64,000 nucleotides of DNA from Evernia prunastri (Eukaryota > Ascomycota > Lecanoromycetes > Lecanorales > Parmeliaceae), in contig NKYR01000131.1 in assembly GCA_003184365.1 (NCBI GenBank), positions 1 through 64,000 on the forward strand, read 5' to 3'. Of this stretch, positions 34,982 through 46,587 are shown piece after piece (position 1 is the stretch's first letter; each line of letters begins with the position of its first letter). The translations under genes were made by a program, and so were the position numbers. Under the pieces are notes generated by a model that did no database searches, had not been told where the DNA came from, and saw nothing but the letters and a program-made list of their open reading frames with translations.

Positions 34982-36555
34982 ATGGATCCTCTGTCAATCT
35001 CGGCCTCTATAGTCGGAATCACTACCGCAGCTATACAGGTATCGCGACTGCTAAAGACATTTATCGATGGTACAAACGGGGCGTCCACATCAGCACGTGG
35101 TGTCCTTATGGAAGTCACTGGTATCTATGCGTGCTTGCATCAGCTGCAAGGTTTCCTGATAGGAAATGAAGAAGCCGCGAGGCCTCGAAGGTCTCTTATC
35201 ATGATTGAACAGGTCATCATTGTGTTCACAGACTGCGTCTCAATCTTCTCTGAGCTCGAACAGACACTCGAATCGCTGAAGACGGGCGAGCACATGCGAC
35301 TGATAGATCGAGTGAAATGGGCGTCCAAAGAGGCTGCTATCTCAAAACTCCTTGCACGGCTCCAGGCCTCAAAGGCGTCATTGAATTTCATGCTGACGAT
35401 TTTAACCTGGTAAGTTAGCATCTATCTAGCGCACTTAGCATCACTGACGAAGTATTGTTCTTAGTACATCGATGGATTGGGCGGAAGCCTCCATGCACAA
35501 TCTCACCAGCCTAGTGCAGGAAGTACTGAAGACGAATTTTAAAATGGCTTCCCGGCTTAAAAATCTCGAAAGAATGCATCCAGCTTTGGCCGCCTCCTTA
35601 TGTACCTCGCAGAATGATTCCGCCGGAAGCGAAGGGACCGAAAGCCGGGCAGTCAGCCGAAGGACATATTACAACTTCACCTTTGAGGAAGAGCTCGAAA
35701 CGTCTACAGTCTACAAAAGAGCTGGCCTGAAACAAATCAGAGTTTCCAAATCATCCACCACCTCAAATGGCCCTTCATGCCTATCAGGCCTAAGTCTGTC
35801 AGACGTCAGCAATGTTTCCGCCATCGCGCTCCCTATATCTTCCATGGAGCTTTGGAATCACCACCGGTACAGACCCGACAACGCCGAATCCACCACCGCT
35901 GCCACGTCATTAGACGAGTGGTATGATCCATCCGCGAAGGTGCATAAAGCGGGTCTTTGCCCCACATTCTACAACCCAAGACTGACATCGAACGCAGAAA
36001 AGTGCCTTCATACGGACAGCATACTTCAACGGCCAGTACACGAATCAGTACGCCCAATCGAAGTTCACCGGACATCTGATATATAGACGCTTTACCATCA
36101 CTACGCCTCACTCTCCGCCGGTCTTCACAGAAGGGGCAATCATGCCACAGAGTCCGAAAGAGCTGGAGAGGATCGGCGAGGAGGGTTCCGAAAAGGACGA
36201 AAGGTTTGAACTAGAAGATACAGCGATCGAGAACGCACCGGCGGAGCTCGGAGGCGATCAAATAGCCTTGAAAAGTGCTTTGAACCTGGACGCATCTCAG
36301 TCGCACGCCATCGCATCGGTGGTCGAGGGCCCAAGTCCTGACGCGCCTATGCGCCCCTCGCCCCTGGAAAATCCCCTACCGCTTCCATCTCCAAGAGAAA
36401 TGAGAAGCGGCAGGACCCTTGCTGCACGCCGCCGCAGACTCCGCAGTACGTCGCCTTCGGCCAACCTGACGAAGCCGCTGGCGGGGATGGGTGATTCGCT
36501 GAATTGGAGAATGTCCGTCTTAAACAAATTCAACGCTATACAGTATACCTTGTAA
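34982..36555 (+). CDS. HeLo-like N-terminal domain protein
   Basis: Exons 34982-35409, 35465-35939 and 35998-36555 give 486 aa; introns are 55 and 58 nt (GTAAGT...TTAG; GTGCAT...CGCAG with a CTGAC branch). The N-terminus (MDPLSISASIVGITTAAIQV) and helical region to about residue 145 are the fungal HeLo-like N-terminal domain found on STAND proteins and standalone proteins. Residues about 205-220 have the usual FTFEEELETSTVYKR motif. The third exon adds AYFNGQYTNQYAQSK and YRRFTI, also usual for this group, then a Pro/Arg/Ser-rich tail. There is no NACHT or repeat domain. HeLo-type domains take part in incompatibility-related death or membrane association; for this standalone form the role is unknown. 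Confidence 0.8.
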
Positions 36556-39320
36556 TATCGTCATTGGATGCTCCTCTTACTCTGAGTCACTATTTCTTGT
36601 CGCCGGTCATCACGGAAATGAACACTAGGGTAGGAGATTCCAACAACTTCCAGGCCTGATGAGTGCCTGTCTCTCGACGGCGTGACAAAATATAATGTCG
36701 CACGATCTATCGCTTCTGGCTCGATGGCTTACGGCCTCGATTCTTTTTCTTTGACTACGAAGTATTGATCCATATCGCTCTTCTTAATATGCTCTAATCA
36801 GCAAGACTATAACATCGAACATCGAACACCGCCAGACACATCAACAGAGATCACCATCGACTACCATCACGTCGCGTGGACTTCGCAGTGCGACCATTTG
36901 CAAGGACCCTATATCGAAACTCGAGCGACACATCTGACCATGTCTTCGAAGTCCGATCACGAACCAAAAAACACCTCAAGCCAACTCCGAATTCGAAACA
37001 CATTAGCCCTCCCACAACATTCCTCTACCGCCACCAAAAGAACAGCTGTAATCATCTAGATGTCGTTGCGGGCTCTCAACAACACCGGGGCCAGCTGCCC
37101 GAACAGGCATATGTAGTCAGTCCCCTGAGTGCTAAGAAGACGCCCATGCTTGTGCAGCATAGACCTGGAGTGAAGAAATGAAGCTATTTACAGGTGCGAG
37201 CGGGTGGGCGGGGAAAGAATGCTCTGTCTCTGAAAGAGATGGAATCGAACGAAGAGCTTACTTTTGGGGGGGGTCAAATGTAGATAGCGGAAGCATCGAG
37301 ACACGAAGCGCCTGGTCATCACGGGTCGCGTCCCTCTACGCGATATTGGCCCTGCTATGCGAAACATCACTATGCGAAGTTGCCATGCTATGCGATCGAC
37401 TAAGCCTCAGTCCCACTGTGGCGAATAAGCAATACCCAGTAGCTCCTTCGACGCTCTGAACCAAATCCCGCCATGGGAGTCTATTCCAACGAGTCAGCAG
37501 CCGCTCGAACGGCGCCGCTGTTCGATCGGAAGGAAGCCGGTACTTATATCGAAAGAACAAGCGCACGCAAGCATGAGAGCTGTGCATAGTGACTTGCAGA
37601 GGCAGGACTCTGCTCGTGCTTTGAGGCTTGCGAGATGGTGCTGTAGAGATTGGAAGTGGAAGTTTGCTTTGGGACTTGGACTGAAGCGAAAGATATGGTG
37701 GGTGCGGAGGCAGTGTTGGTCGGAAGGAGGAAAAGAGAGGAGGGAAGGGAGAGATTGTGTATGTGAGAGAGAGTGAGAGAGATGGGGATGCGTCTCAGGT
37801 TGGAAAGAGGATGTAGAGGGGGCAAGAGGGGTGAGAGGAACGATGTAGATCATGTTGGTGAGAGAGATGAGTTCAAACCTTCTGGGCAATTTATCTTTGT
37901 GAGCAATACAAAGCATACATTCCTGACGGTCAAGGCCTATATCTCGACCGCCCAGAATCGTGGTCGCCGCATGAGTGTGATGGTTGAAGAGAACTGGGTG
38001 CTTGTATGGAAAACGAGTGACGAAATTCCATCTTAGACCGGATTCGGAGGAGGTGATTTTCTGGAAAGCCCAGAGCATATCTCTAGTATTCACTAGAAGA
38101 TAACAGTACAAAGTACTGCAGCCTGGATGCCGTATCCAATGTGGCTCTGGGAACCGAGCCCAATGGTTCCAACACGGTAGTGATTGGATAATTTTCTGAT
38201 TCGTTACTGTGCTGACCGTGTATCTAGGGCACTGCAATTGGCCCCAGCATGTCGGCAAATGGGACGGTCCAAAGCCCTACGCAAATGTGACTTCGAGATG
38301 GGGTTTGACTGAGAGTGAGCCGTAAAGGGTCAAAGGGTTCCACAAGGGGATTGTGGAAGGTGTTAGGAGAATAGAACTACAGAAAGCAAGACTTTCAAAA
38401 TGAAAGATCGGTTCCAAGAGTGAGTACATACTCGAACGTTTGGGTCATCGCGTTTATTGTCTTCTTCTCATTCCGGTAGTTGCAACAAATGGGCATCTAG
38501 CCTACTCACGGTCTGTAACCTTCTCATTTCCCGGACGCCGGCTCTGCTGGTACCTGTGATCTTCCCCTAGTCATGCAGAAGAAAAATGAAGTCAGAGCGC
38601 GCGTCATTAGCGGGTCGCCGCCGAAAAGGACCAGTGCCAGACGCAGACAATGAGCTCTTTGTGCATGATTGGCCTATACGCTTTTCGCTGAGTCTTTTGT
38701 TCCTAGATCAACGAACTAGCAGTGAGCCTTCGTCGTCAGGAGGACTCTTGGGTTTTTTTGTAACTCGTTGCCGTGGCCGTTGGTATAACATCGGTCGACA
38801 TCTCAACATGTCAAGAATTGGCGGGTTGTAGTGATGAATCAAGGACCACTGGCTACACGAGGATTCCCCTGTCAGCGGAAAGACCAGGCAAGTCTCCGCT
38901 GGGGTCTAGTAACCCTCATAATCTTTGAAAGACCATCTCAGCTCCCTCCTAGTAGATTTCTATTGCCCTCAGAGCTGTGTCATACGTCCTCGACTACATG
39001 GATGTTCCGAGATTCGGAAGCCATGTGCGTGGTGCTCTCTTAGAGCCAGAAACCTGCAGGTAGCCGTCGTGATAGAATTGAAGACTTTACACTCATCTCT
39101 TACGGTGTGCTAGGTTCCAACGCTGACACCAACAGTAATCTCTGCCACTAATTCATGAGCAGACGAGATTGAACGCCGACGCCACTGAAAACCGCTCCCA
39201 CTAATTTGCGACGGCACGAGGGCGTAGATGACCCCAGAGGTCAAAACCTCTACAGTGTGTGTTTCCTCGCTTCCGAAAATAACTCCATTGACGAAGCTGA
39301 ACGAGCCGATGCACAAGCAA
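36556..39320. other. no supported gene
   Basis: Open frames at 36876-37181 (plus) and 37494-38258 (minus) have no protein-like composition and no recognisable domain. The frame at 39110-39481 (minus) overlaps the end of the next gene out of frame. A purine-rich stretch near 37730-37830 is low complexity. Confidence 0.4.
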
Positions 39321-40169
39321 TCAGCCACGCTGCTCTTGTAGTTGTACGTTGCGAACGTTATTGATCGCTTCGAGCTCCAAGGACCTGCCTTGAGTGGGCG
39401 AAACCGGCCTGCTGCTGGAAGACCAGCAAGTGCACGTTCTGCTGTGGATTGCAACCACACAACCAATAACAAAAACACCAACGCCGAGTATATACTGCGC
39501 TAGCGCGAACCCTCCTGATATGTCGTTGTGACTTATGGAAAGCCACAGAGCCGGGACTAGACTACCCACAATTGTAAGGAAACCCAGAAGGATAAGCACA
39601 AAGCACGGACGTAGACTTGTGGATAGCCCTGGGAACGTGCTTTTTGTGGTGGACTGATGTATTTGCAAGGAATCGCCGGCGGATCGATTGTTGGGAAAAT
39701 ATGCTGTGAGACCGCCCATCCCCAAAGGACAATCTCGATGTGGTTGGGTTCGGAAGGGCCATTCTTCAAAGACACGCGAGCTCTGGGGAATCACCAGAAT
39801 TGTCATTTCATGCTTAATGGATCTGAACTGTTCTTGTAGTCTCGCAATACTGCTTTTGTTCCTTATCCATTGGCAATGGATCCATCCAGCGTTCTCTCCT
39901 GCCGCTTTGAGTTTCGGTTGAAGGAAAGACTGAAGATCCGCATTCTTCACTAGAGCTTTGGAGACCGCAACGATTTGGATCGGTGATAATTGTGATACGT
40001 TGGACATTGAGATCTGAACAAGTTGGAAGACAGTCTCGAGTTCTAAGATCTCGGCCTGGAGATCACAGATATCCTCAGAGGGTTCCGGAAAGGTTGTTAA
40101 TAGCTCGTGAAGTTGTCCGGCTGCTACAAGCATGCCTACAGCGCTGGCGCAAACCGATGAAAGATCCAT
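39321..40169 (-). CDS. membrane protein with HeLo-like N-terminus
   Basis: An intronless 282-aa frame. The start (MDLSSVCASAVGMLVAAGQL) resembles the fungal HeLo-like N-domain, followed by helices (LQAEILELETVFQLVQIS) to about residue 130. Two hydrophobic segments lie near residues 188-212 (PCFVLILLGFLTIVGSLVPA) and 219-242 (ALAQYILGVGVFVIGCVVAI), then a short basic/Ser tail. The two-helix hairpin suggests a membrane-anchored protein. It faces the NSA2 gene divergently. No enzyme motif is present and function is unknown. The absence of introns while its relatives have several is a small reason for caution. Confidence 0.6.
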   Translation of the reverse strand: MDLSSVCASAVGMLVAAGQLHELLTTFPEPSEDICDLQAEILELETVFQLVQISMSNVSQLSPIQIVAVSKALVKNADLQSFLQPKLKAAGENAGWIHCQWIRNKSSIARLQEQFRSIKHEMTILVIPQSSRVFEEWPFRTQPHRDCPLGMGGLTAYFPNNRSAGDSLQIHQSTTKSTFPGLSTSLRPCFVLILLGFLTIVGSLVPALWLSISHNDISGGFALAQYILGVGVFVIGCVVAIHSRTCTCWSSSSRPVSPTQGRSLELEAINNVRNVQLQEQRG

Positions 40170-40807
40170 CGTTAGGGAGAACGAAGACAGACAATGCTAA
40201 TTGCTGGCCATGATTGATGGGTATACTATGTTTCGGAAGGTGAGATGAGCATTTCAAAAAATAGGGGAAGGCTGCGATCACGTAAGAAACGGACCGCACA
40301 GCCCGGTTGATTCTTCAGCCTTGGGGAGAGGACACTGTGTCAGTCTCAATGCTCCCAACCAAGAAACTTGGAGTGCCTTGAAGGATTCGTAGAATATGAC
40401 AAGATACACAACATGCGATTTGCCCGATTTGCATCATAGCCTGTAGCATAGATGTCGCTGCTGCTGCTGCTGCTCATTAGCGGTTTCTGTACGCCAAGAA
40501 TGCTGTATGAGGCTACTGTGTTCTTGCCATCCGCTGGGCTACCAAGGTTGTTCTTCCAATTTGCCCTTGAAGAAGAGTAAATTCTGATACGTGGAGCAGT
40601 ACAGTGGATTCGATGCCCAGGCAACGTGTCGGCAGTCGAAACACAAGATATCGCGATCAGCCCTACAGATGACGCTAGAGATGCGCCAAGATTTCGCGGC
40701 GGCACATCTTTTCTCCAGATACGACAAAGTCTTCGCGGCAAAAATGGAAGATTGGTCAAACATTGTCGTCTGACAGACATTACAGTCTACAGTGACAGAC
40801 TGCCACA
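40170..40807. promoter_or_regulatory. divergent upstream region of NSA2
   Basis: The space between two divergent genes contains a (CTG)n-like stretch near 40457-40476 and frames that run into the NSA2 exon out of phase. No specific promoter element was identified. Confidence 0.4.
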
Positions 40808-42141
40808 ATGCCTCAGAATGGGTACATCGAGCGGCATACAAAGCTGCACGGGAAAAGGTTGGCTCTCGCCCCAGCCCCCCAAACGTCTTACATCCCCACT
40901 AACCACTTATCTAACAGACTCGACCATGACGAACGAATCCGAAAGCGCACCGCGCGAGAAGCCCACAAAGTCGCAAAAGATTCCCAGAACTTCACCGGTC
41001 TGCGGGCGAAGCTCTACCAGAAGAAGAGACACCATGAGAAGATACAGATGAAGAAGCAGATCCGGCAGAAGGAGGAGAGCAATGTCAAATCGGCAGGGCC
41101 CCAGGAACCATCTTCGACGCCTTTACCTCAGTACCTGCTCGATCGAAGCCAGCCTACCAACGCAAAAGCCTTGTCCAGTGCGATTAAGAATAAGCGGAAA
41201 GAGTCGGCGGCCAAGTTCAGTGTGCCATTGCCCAAGGTGAAGGGGATATCGGAGGAGGAGATGTTCAAGGTTGTAAAGACGGGGAAGAAGACTGCTAAGA
41301 AGGGATGGTAAGCTCATATTCTGGTTTTCGCCAAGAGGGCTCGTCGGTTCTCCATCGTAATAGTACGCTGACTCCAGGACTACAGGAAGCGAATGATCAC
41401 CAAGCCAACATTTGGTAAATGCCCAAGCCGATAGTCCAGCAAGTGGAGAACGCTAACTGCGTACTCGTAGTTGGCCCCGATTTTACCCGTAGACCTGTTA
41501 AATATGAGAGATTTAGTAAGTTCTTGTGGAGCAGAAAGATAAATGGCACTGACATATTTGCCTAGTACGGCCGATGGGTCTACGGTATAAAAAGGCTCAT
41601 GTTACGCACCCCGAACTCAAAGGTAAGATAGTCCATTTCAGGGAACAGAAATACTTTTCTACTACCGTTCAACGCGCAGAAGGCCATGGAAATTTCTCTC
41701 GAGCTACAATACTTAGAGGAAGGCAGCTGACCCGGGCAACGTGAATAGTAACCGTCCAGCTCCCAATCATATCAGTCAAGAAGGTAACCCACCAATCCCT
41801 CCCATCAACATACCTTCCCAATCCCTGACCCGATACGCAGAACCCGCAAAATCCCATGTATACACAACTGGGAGTACTCAGCAAGGGCACGATAATTGAA
41901 TGCAACGTCAGGTACGCTCCTTCGTTCCGTCTCCCCCAAAACGCGCGAGTCATATCTAATTTCCGACCCACCAGTGAACTAGGCATGGTAACAGCAGGCG
42001 GCAAAGTGGTCTGGGGCCGCTACGCACAAATAACCGTAAGCTCCACCCCTCTCAGATATCACACATGAGTCCCTACTGACCTTCCATCTCAAGAATAATT
42101 GCGAAATGGACGGCTGCATCAATGCAGTACTGCTCGTATAA
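40808..42141 (+). CDS. NSA2: ribosome biogenesis protein NSA2
   Basis: Nine exons (40808-40857, 40918-41307, 41386-41414, 41471-41515, 41566-41622, 41749-41783, 41841-41911, 41975-42035, 42094-42141) give 786 nt, 261 aa, exactly the length of the yeast protein. Recognisable segments in order: MPQNGYIERHTKLHGKR, the basic RIRKRTAREAHK region, FSVPLPKVKGISEEEMFKV, FTRRPVKYERFIRP, RYKKAHVTHPELK, NPQNPMYTQLGVLSKGTII, SELGMVTAGGKVVWGRYAQI and the end CINAVLLV. NSA2 is a nuclear/nucleolar factor on pre-60S particles required for 27S pre-rRNA processing. The C-terminal half is an S8e-like beta-barrel. Very small exons (29-71 nt) make it easy to miss or mis-splice. An intact, single-copy housekeeping gene, it shows that sequence quality here is good. 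Confidence 0.95.
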
Positions 42142-43130
42142 AAAATAAGCCATGTGGAACGAAGCGATGACTTTTGCACACATGCATAGACTGGCCCGTC
42201 CAGCTTGTTCGCGTTATAGCGAGCACGGCATGAACAGAAACCTCACAAAATCTACCACGGATTTAGAAGCGTGGATCTTTTCGACTGGGGCCGCATCATT
42301 GGGGGAGCAGAGGAGTGTATGTAGAGAAGATACCCATAGAGAGAACGTGTGTCTGTGTCTCCGAGACGAAATATGACGACAAGACGTTTGACTCACCCGT
42401 GCTCCCTTTCCCCTTCCCTCTCCCTTCCCCTTTTCGAACAGAGTACGAGTCTACCCCGCGGCCTTCCTTAGAAGAAGTCGGCAGCCAAAGAAAGAAAGGC
42501 GAGCGCATGTCCTTCGATTTGCAGGTATTTTCTTTCTTGATGCCCTGCAGCCTTGACAAAGCACTGCCGCTGCATTGACAATCGACAAAGATCTGGATAA
42601 TTTCGTTATTCCAAACACGAAGAGCGATCGGCATGCTTTTGGGACATTGTCAGAGCTTGGCATGCGCCTCGTCATCCGCGAAATCCCAAGAAGCGGATTG
42701 CATGCTGGGAACGCTACCACTTCGTTGCATCACTCCCTCGGATCGAAAGTGCCAGAGACGAGAAGACGGAAAGATCTCTTGAGGGGATGCAGGCTAAGAC
42801 AGCAGAAATCAACGTGAGAGACGCTGTCTTTTATATCGATTACACTCTTCTATGTGATAGAAAGTTAGGGAGACGGTAAGTCTCATGTCTATTCCCTCAA
42901 TCATTAATGACGGTGATTGGATATGTATGGAAGGCGCTAAGCAAGTAAGCGAATACGCTTACACAGAATTGAGAAGGGGATCAGTATTGAGCCCGAGCCT
43001 GAGAAGACAATCTCTCCAACAGTACCACGAGGAAGTCACATTAATTCAAAGACGCCTATTCTCTAATCTCTGGCCGGACCCCGGTAAAATTACTCGAGGA
43101 CAGCTTCATCCCCCATGCTGCAGGTCCATG
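42142..43130. other. intergenic, no gene seen
   Basis: Open frames such as 42315-42578 lack any recognisable protein character. Pyrimidine-rich tracts occur near 42400-42430. Confidence 0.5.
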
Positions 43131-43864
43131 TCAAAACGAAGTCGCCATCTCCCTCTTCTCAATCTCCCTCGCCGCCCTACCGTCAAAAAACCACTCCGCC
43201 ACAAAGATCAACGCATCGAACGCCCCGACCCCGACCGTAAACCCCACCGCTCCAAAAAAGACGACCACGTCACTCGCGCCCTTCCACTTGCTCGCCTCCC
43301 GATGATAAGTCCGGCTGATGTACGTCGCCAAGTCTCTGAGCTGCGACGCGCTCGTCACGACCCACTGGCGCACCGTTGCCCCCGCTTCCAGGACAACGAG
43401 GACGATGTGATCGATTGCCCCAAGGGCATGGGCCGCGGTGGCGTCGAGGAGGTGGAGGAGGCGCCGGAGGGCAGGATCGTCGTGGCTTCGATCTGCACCT
43501 GCCTGCAAGGCTTTCGAGCTGAAAGGGCTCGCGTGAAGGGGGCGGAGGATACTCCTCCCGGTGGATTTGGCGACGGACCGGGAAGTGTTGACGAGGAGCA
43601 GGCCAAGGGGCAGAGATTCTTGGATGAAGTGCGAGAGGCGGTGGACGGAAGGGTACGAGGCGATGTGCTGGGAATAATTCTCGAGTTAGCTCACGCTCCA
43701 GAACGGCGTTGCGAGAGGGGAGGAACCCCACCCCCAGAAACAAAGAACCGCCCACTCTCGGGCGCTGCGAGATCTTGTCCGTTGCTTCGTCGGAGGAACT
43801 CGAGTCTCGCTACACGGACAATAATCAGTCTCCAATCTATCCCCAATGGAATCGATACAGACAT
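43131..43864 (-). CDS. small membrane protein of unknown function
   Basis: Two exons, 43864-43742 and 43667-43131, give 219 aa. The 74-nt intron (GTTTCT...CCCAG) has a CTAAC branch. The protein starts MSVSIPLGIDWRLII and continues into FLRRSNGQDL, RLSHFIQESLPLGLLLV, a Leu/Ala-rich helix (LLHLLDATAAHALGAIDH) and a hydrophobic C-terminal segment (VVVFFGAVGFTVGVGAFDAL) ending in a charged tail REIEKREMATSF. One or two membrane helices are likely. I do not recognise the family. Plus-strand frames across the same bases are shadows. Protein-like segments on the same strand upstream (44328-44010, including MSTAVYTCAYHVLSVLLILG) might be extra N-terminal exons, but they need a frameshift to join. Confidence 0.55.
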
Positions 43865-45035
43865 CAAAGGGACGTATATTGATCTTTGCGCCTTCGAGCC
43901 CGGGCACGATATTGACCCTCAACCCCGGCACATCCGGTACCGCCACCGGTGTCTCTCACCCCGTCAGCGCAATCTCCAAGCAAGAGAGTTTCAATCCGGA
44001 CGCACCAAACTCGTCAACGCCGGTAAGATGCTCGGCATCGACATCGACCCAGGCGCCATCGCGGGCCCCGCCGACGGCCATAGCATCCCGGCCTTCGGCG
44101 CCGCCCCTTCCCTCACGTCGCGGCCCCCCATCCCCTCGCTCAGCGTTTCGCCGCTGTCGCTGCGCCGAAGGGATCCTCCCTCCTCGTTGTCGCCGCGGGG
44201 ATCAGAGCCGGCGCTGGCCGCCGTATTTCTCGAGCAGTGCAGACAGCGCTCTCTGGATGCCGAGGATCAGCAGCACGGACAGGACGTGGTATGCGCACGT
44301 GTATACGGCGGTGGACATGTTCTCTGGACGCACCGGGGGGCTTTGGGAACGGGTGGAAAGGGCGAAGGGGGGGGGGAACAAGAACTGACTGCAGAGTGCA
44401 GAATTCGCCTCGCTGGGCGCGCTGTATCACGGCTTTCTTATAGGGGGTGAACATTCTTCACGTTGGATCGGACTGGAAGAGGAGGAGCGCTGCTCAGCAT
44501 CGGTTGTAAGATCGAAAGGGGGAGAGAGAGAGAGAGAGGGAAAGGGTCAAGGTGGAAAGATAGCTGAGCGGGGAAACACAGTCCTTACGCCGAACCGGTA
44601 CCACACATACGGTGAGTTTGCATGTTTTTTTTGGGCCTAGATTGAATAACGCCTTCGGTCGAGAAGGCAGCTGAGCGCTGAGCGCTGTGCGCTAGTTGTA
44701 CGGGCGTGAGGTAAGGCAAGCGGCATTGGATATCGACGCTTGCTGTCCCCTCTGGACCATTGGCTCGGATCGGCTTCGATTGGACACTGTAGCTCGTGAT
44801 AAGCAAGTACCTTTGTCTAGGCAAGGTGGTTGAGCCGAGAAGTCATGCAGGTCGTCGAGCGGAGAAGTCTGGTATCGCTGTTGAACATGGATTTTTGGAA
44901 TCTGGTTGGTGTCCTAGGTACATACACATCAAACCGTGGCTCGCGGGGTATCGGTTCTCCGATCAAGCAGGATTCTAGCCTTATGTGTGGAAATTTACAG
45001 TTGGATTGAACATTCCATTGTTGGCAGGCTCCAAT
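43865..45035. other. intergenic with unresolved coding-like sequence
   Basis: At 44328 on the minus strand an ATG in good context opens a 38-codon frame with a membrane-helix-like start, and a Gly/Ser-rich acidic frame continues in another phase to about 44010. On the plus strand the overlapping frame at 43846-44388 is Ser/Pro-rich and has a GTAAGA donor-like site near 44022. I could not settle on a gene. A (GA)n run lies near 44523-44540. Nothing is seen in 44600-45035. Confidence 0.3.
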
Positions 45036-46587
45036 CTACTTCGTTCGTTTGTAGATCTTATTCAGAAACCCCTCAAAGATGCTTTTCTTCAGCCCGTCAC
45101 TCTCGTCGATCGAATAGATCGCCTCTCGGATCTGACCCACCTTCTCATCCTCATACTTACGGTACACGTTCTCCAAGTCCATCTCGCTGTACACCTCCTT
45201 CACCCTCGTCTCCGCCGATTTATCCTTCTTGCCGTAATTGTCCTCGAGGGCCTTTCGCTGCTGCGGGCTCGCGCGCTTGAGGGCTTCGTTGATGAGCCAG
45301 GAGCACTTGTTGTCCTGGATGTCGGTGCCGATTTTACCGATGATCTCCGGGGCGCCGAAACCGTCCAGATAGTCGTCCTGCACTTGGAAGTACTCCCCCG
45401 TCAGCAGGAGGATCTTCTCCGCCTGCTGCAGGTTCTTGGGCGTAGCAAGGTTCAGCTGGTACAGCGAGAGAGTGGCCGGGAGGAAGAAGCTGTAGTACGA
45501 CGTCTTGAAATTGACGATGAAGCGGTACTTCTCGAAGCTGAATTGGTCGAAGTTCAGCTTCTCCTCCGGCGCAGTGAGCAAGTCTGCCAGCTGACCCATC
45601 TTTGAGGCCTCGTTAGCTATTGGAGGCGAGGCGGGTGGAAAGCGTTCTAACCTCGGTCTTGAACATGACTTCGTGGAAAAGTTCTAGAATGTTCGTGTAG
45701 CTCTTGTCACCTGAGAAATATTTTCGGAGGAGGATGAATATTGAGGACACGAGCATGAAGGCGTCGTTCATGGCTGTCATCCCCACGTTAGGCATCAGGT
45801 ACCAGCATGTGTTCCCCCGCCGCGTCTGTGAAGAGTCCATGATATCGTCCGCAATGAGAAGGGCGGCTTGGAGGAGCTCCGTGCACCACCCGAGGATCGC
45901 CGACCGGAAGTATTCTTCGTCCGTCAAGGGTCGCCCCAATAGCTCCGAAGTGGTGTCTAAGACAGACTGTCCTCGATTCGCCTTACCGCCGACCACATTG
46001 TGCTTTAGCGACTATATCCAAGTGGTATCAGTCAAAGCTTGTAGCAGACAGGGGAAGCTACCAACATTTCGGTACCAATCCAGGGTGTCTTTGGGGACAC
46101 CATACTCTTTGGCATGTTCGACAAGGTCATCCATCAGAATAGGGAAGATTTTATCAAAGTCCCTAGTAGAGACCTGTTTCTCGCCATTCATTCTGGGTTT
46201 TTCTTCCTTGGTTTCTTCGGCCAGGTAGGGCAAGGACCAGGCTGTTACTCGCTTCATGATGAGGGACGCGTTGCCGAAAATTGGAAGTCGGTCCACCAAG
46301 CTGGTCGAACGTTCCACGGTCTTCAAGAACCCGAAGGCAGCGAGGATGGCAATCATGTCCCCCATTCCACGAAATGATGTGTACTTTTCTGCATCCGCCA
46401 GTATCTCCATTGGTTTTGGCAATACCGATTCAGGGCTGCGGAGCGAAGGGTAGCGGTGCAGCGTCCATTTCCGGCTTTTGGGATCCCCGCTCCAGAAGTT
46501 TGAGAGTTTCGAGGCAGTGTTTGAAATATGAGGGCTGTAGAACGGGTTATTCCAAGGACTCCAAGGACTTATCACGGCGGCCTTCAT
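45036..46587 (-). CDS. divergent farnesyl diphosphate synthase paralogue (short-chain prenyl transferase)
   Basis: Exons 46587-46066, 46011-45652 and 45599-45036 (introns 54 and 52 nt) give 481 aa. Signature elements: GGKANRG, GWCTELLQ, first aspartate motif DDIMD (229-233) with TRRG, HEVMFKTE, the KTSYYSFFLP segment, GEYFQVQDDYLD (second motif, from 369), GKIGTDIQDNKCSW and the end YKRTK. These place it in the eukaryotic FPP synthase (Erg20) family, which joins IPP to DMAPP and GPP. Two features differ: the aromatic pair at -5/-4 before the first motif is Ala224-Leu225, which in characterised enzymes opens the product pocket to longer chains; and the protein has about 130 extra N-terminal residues. 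It is thus more likely a specialised paralogue than the housekeeping enzyme. No terpene cyclase is in view. Confidence 0.9.

Noticed and set aside
37494..38258. A 254-codon minus-strand frame
   Set aside because: Composition is that of translated non-coding DNA, rich in His, Ser and Cys; no motif and no introns.
42885..44450. A 521-codon plus-strand frame
   Set aside because: It runs antisense to the two-exon minus-strand gene, whose splice sites, branch point and hydrophobic helices make a better model; the 5' part has no protein character.
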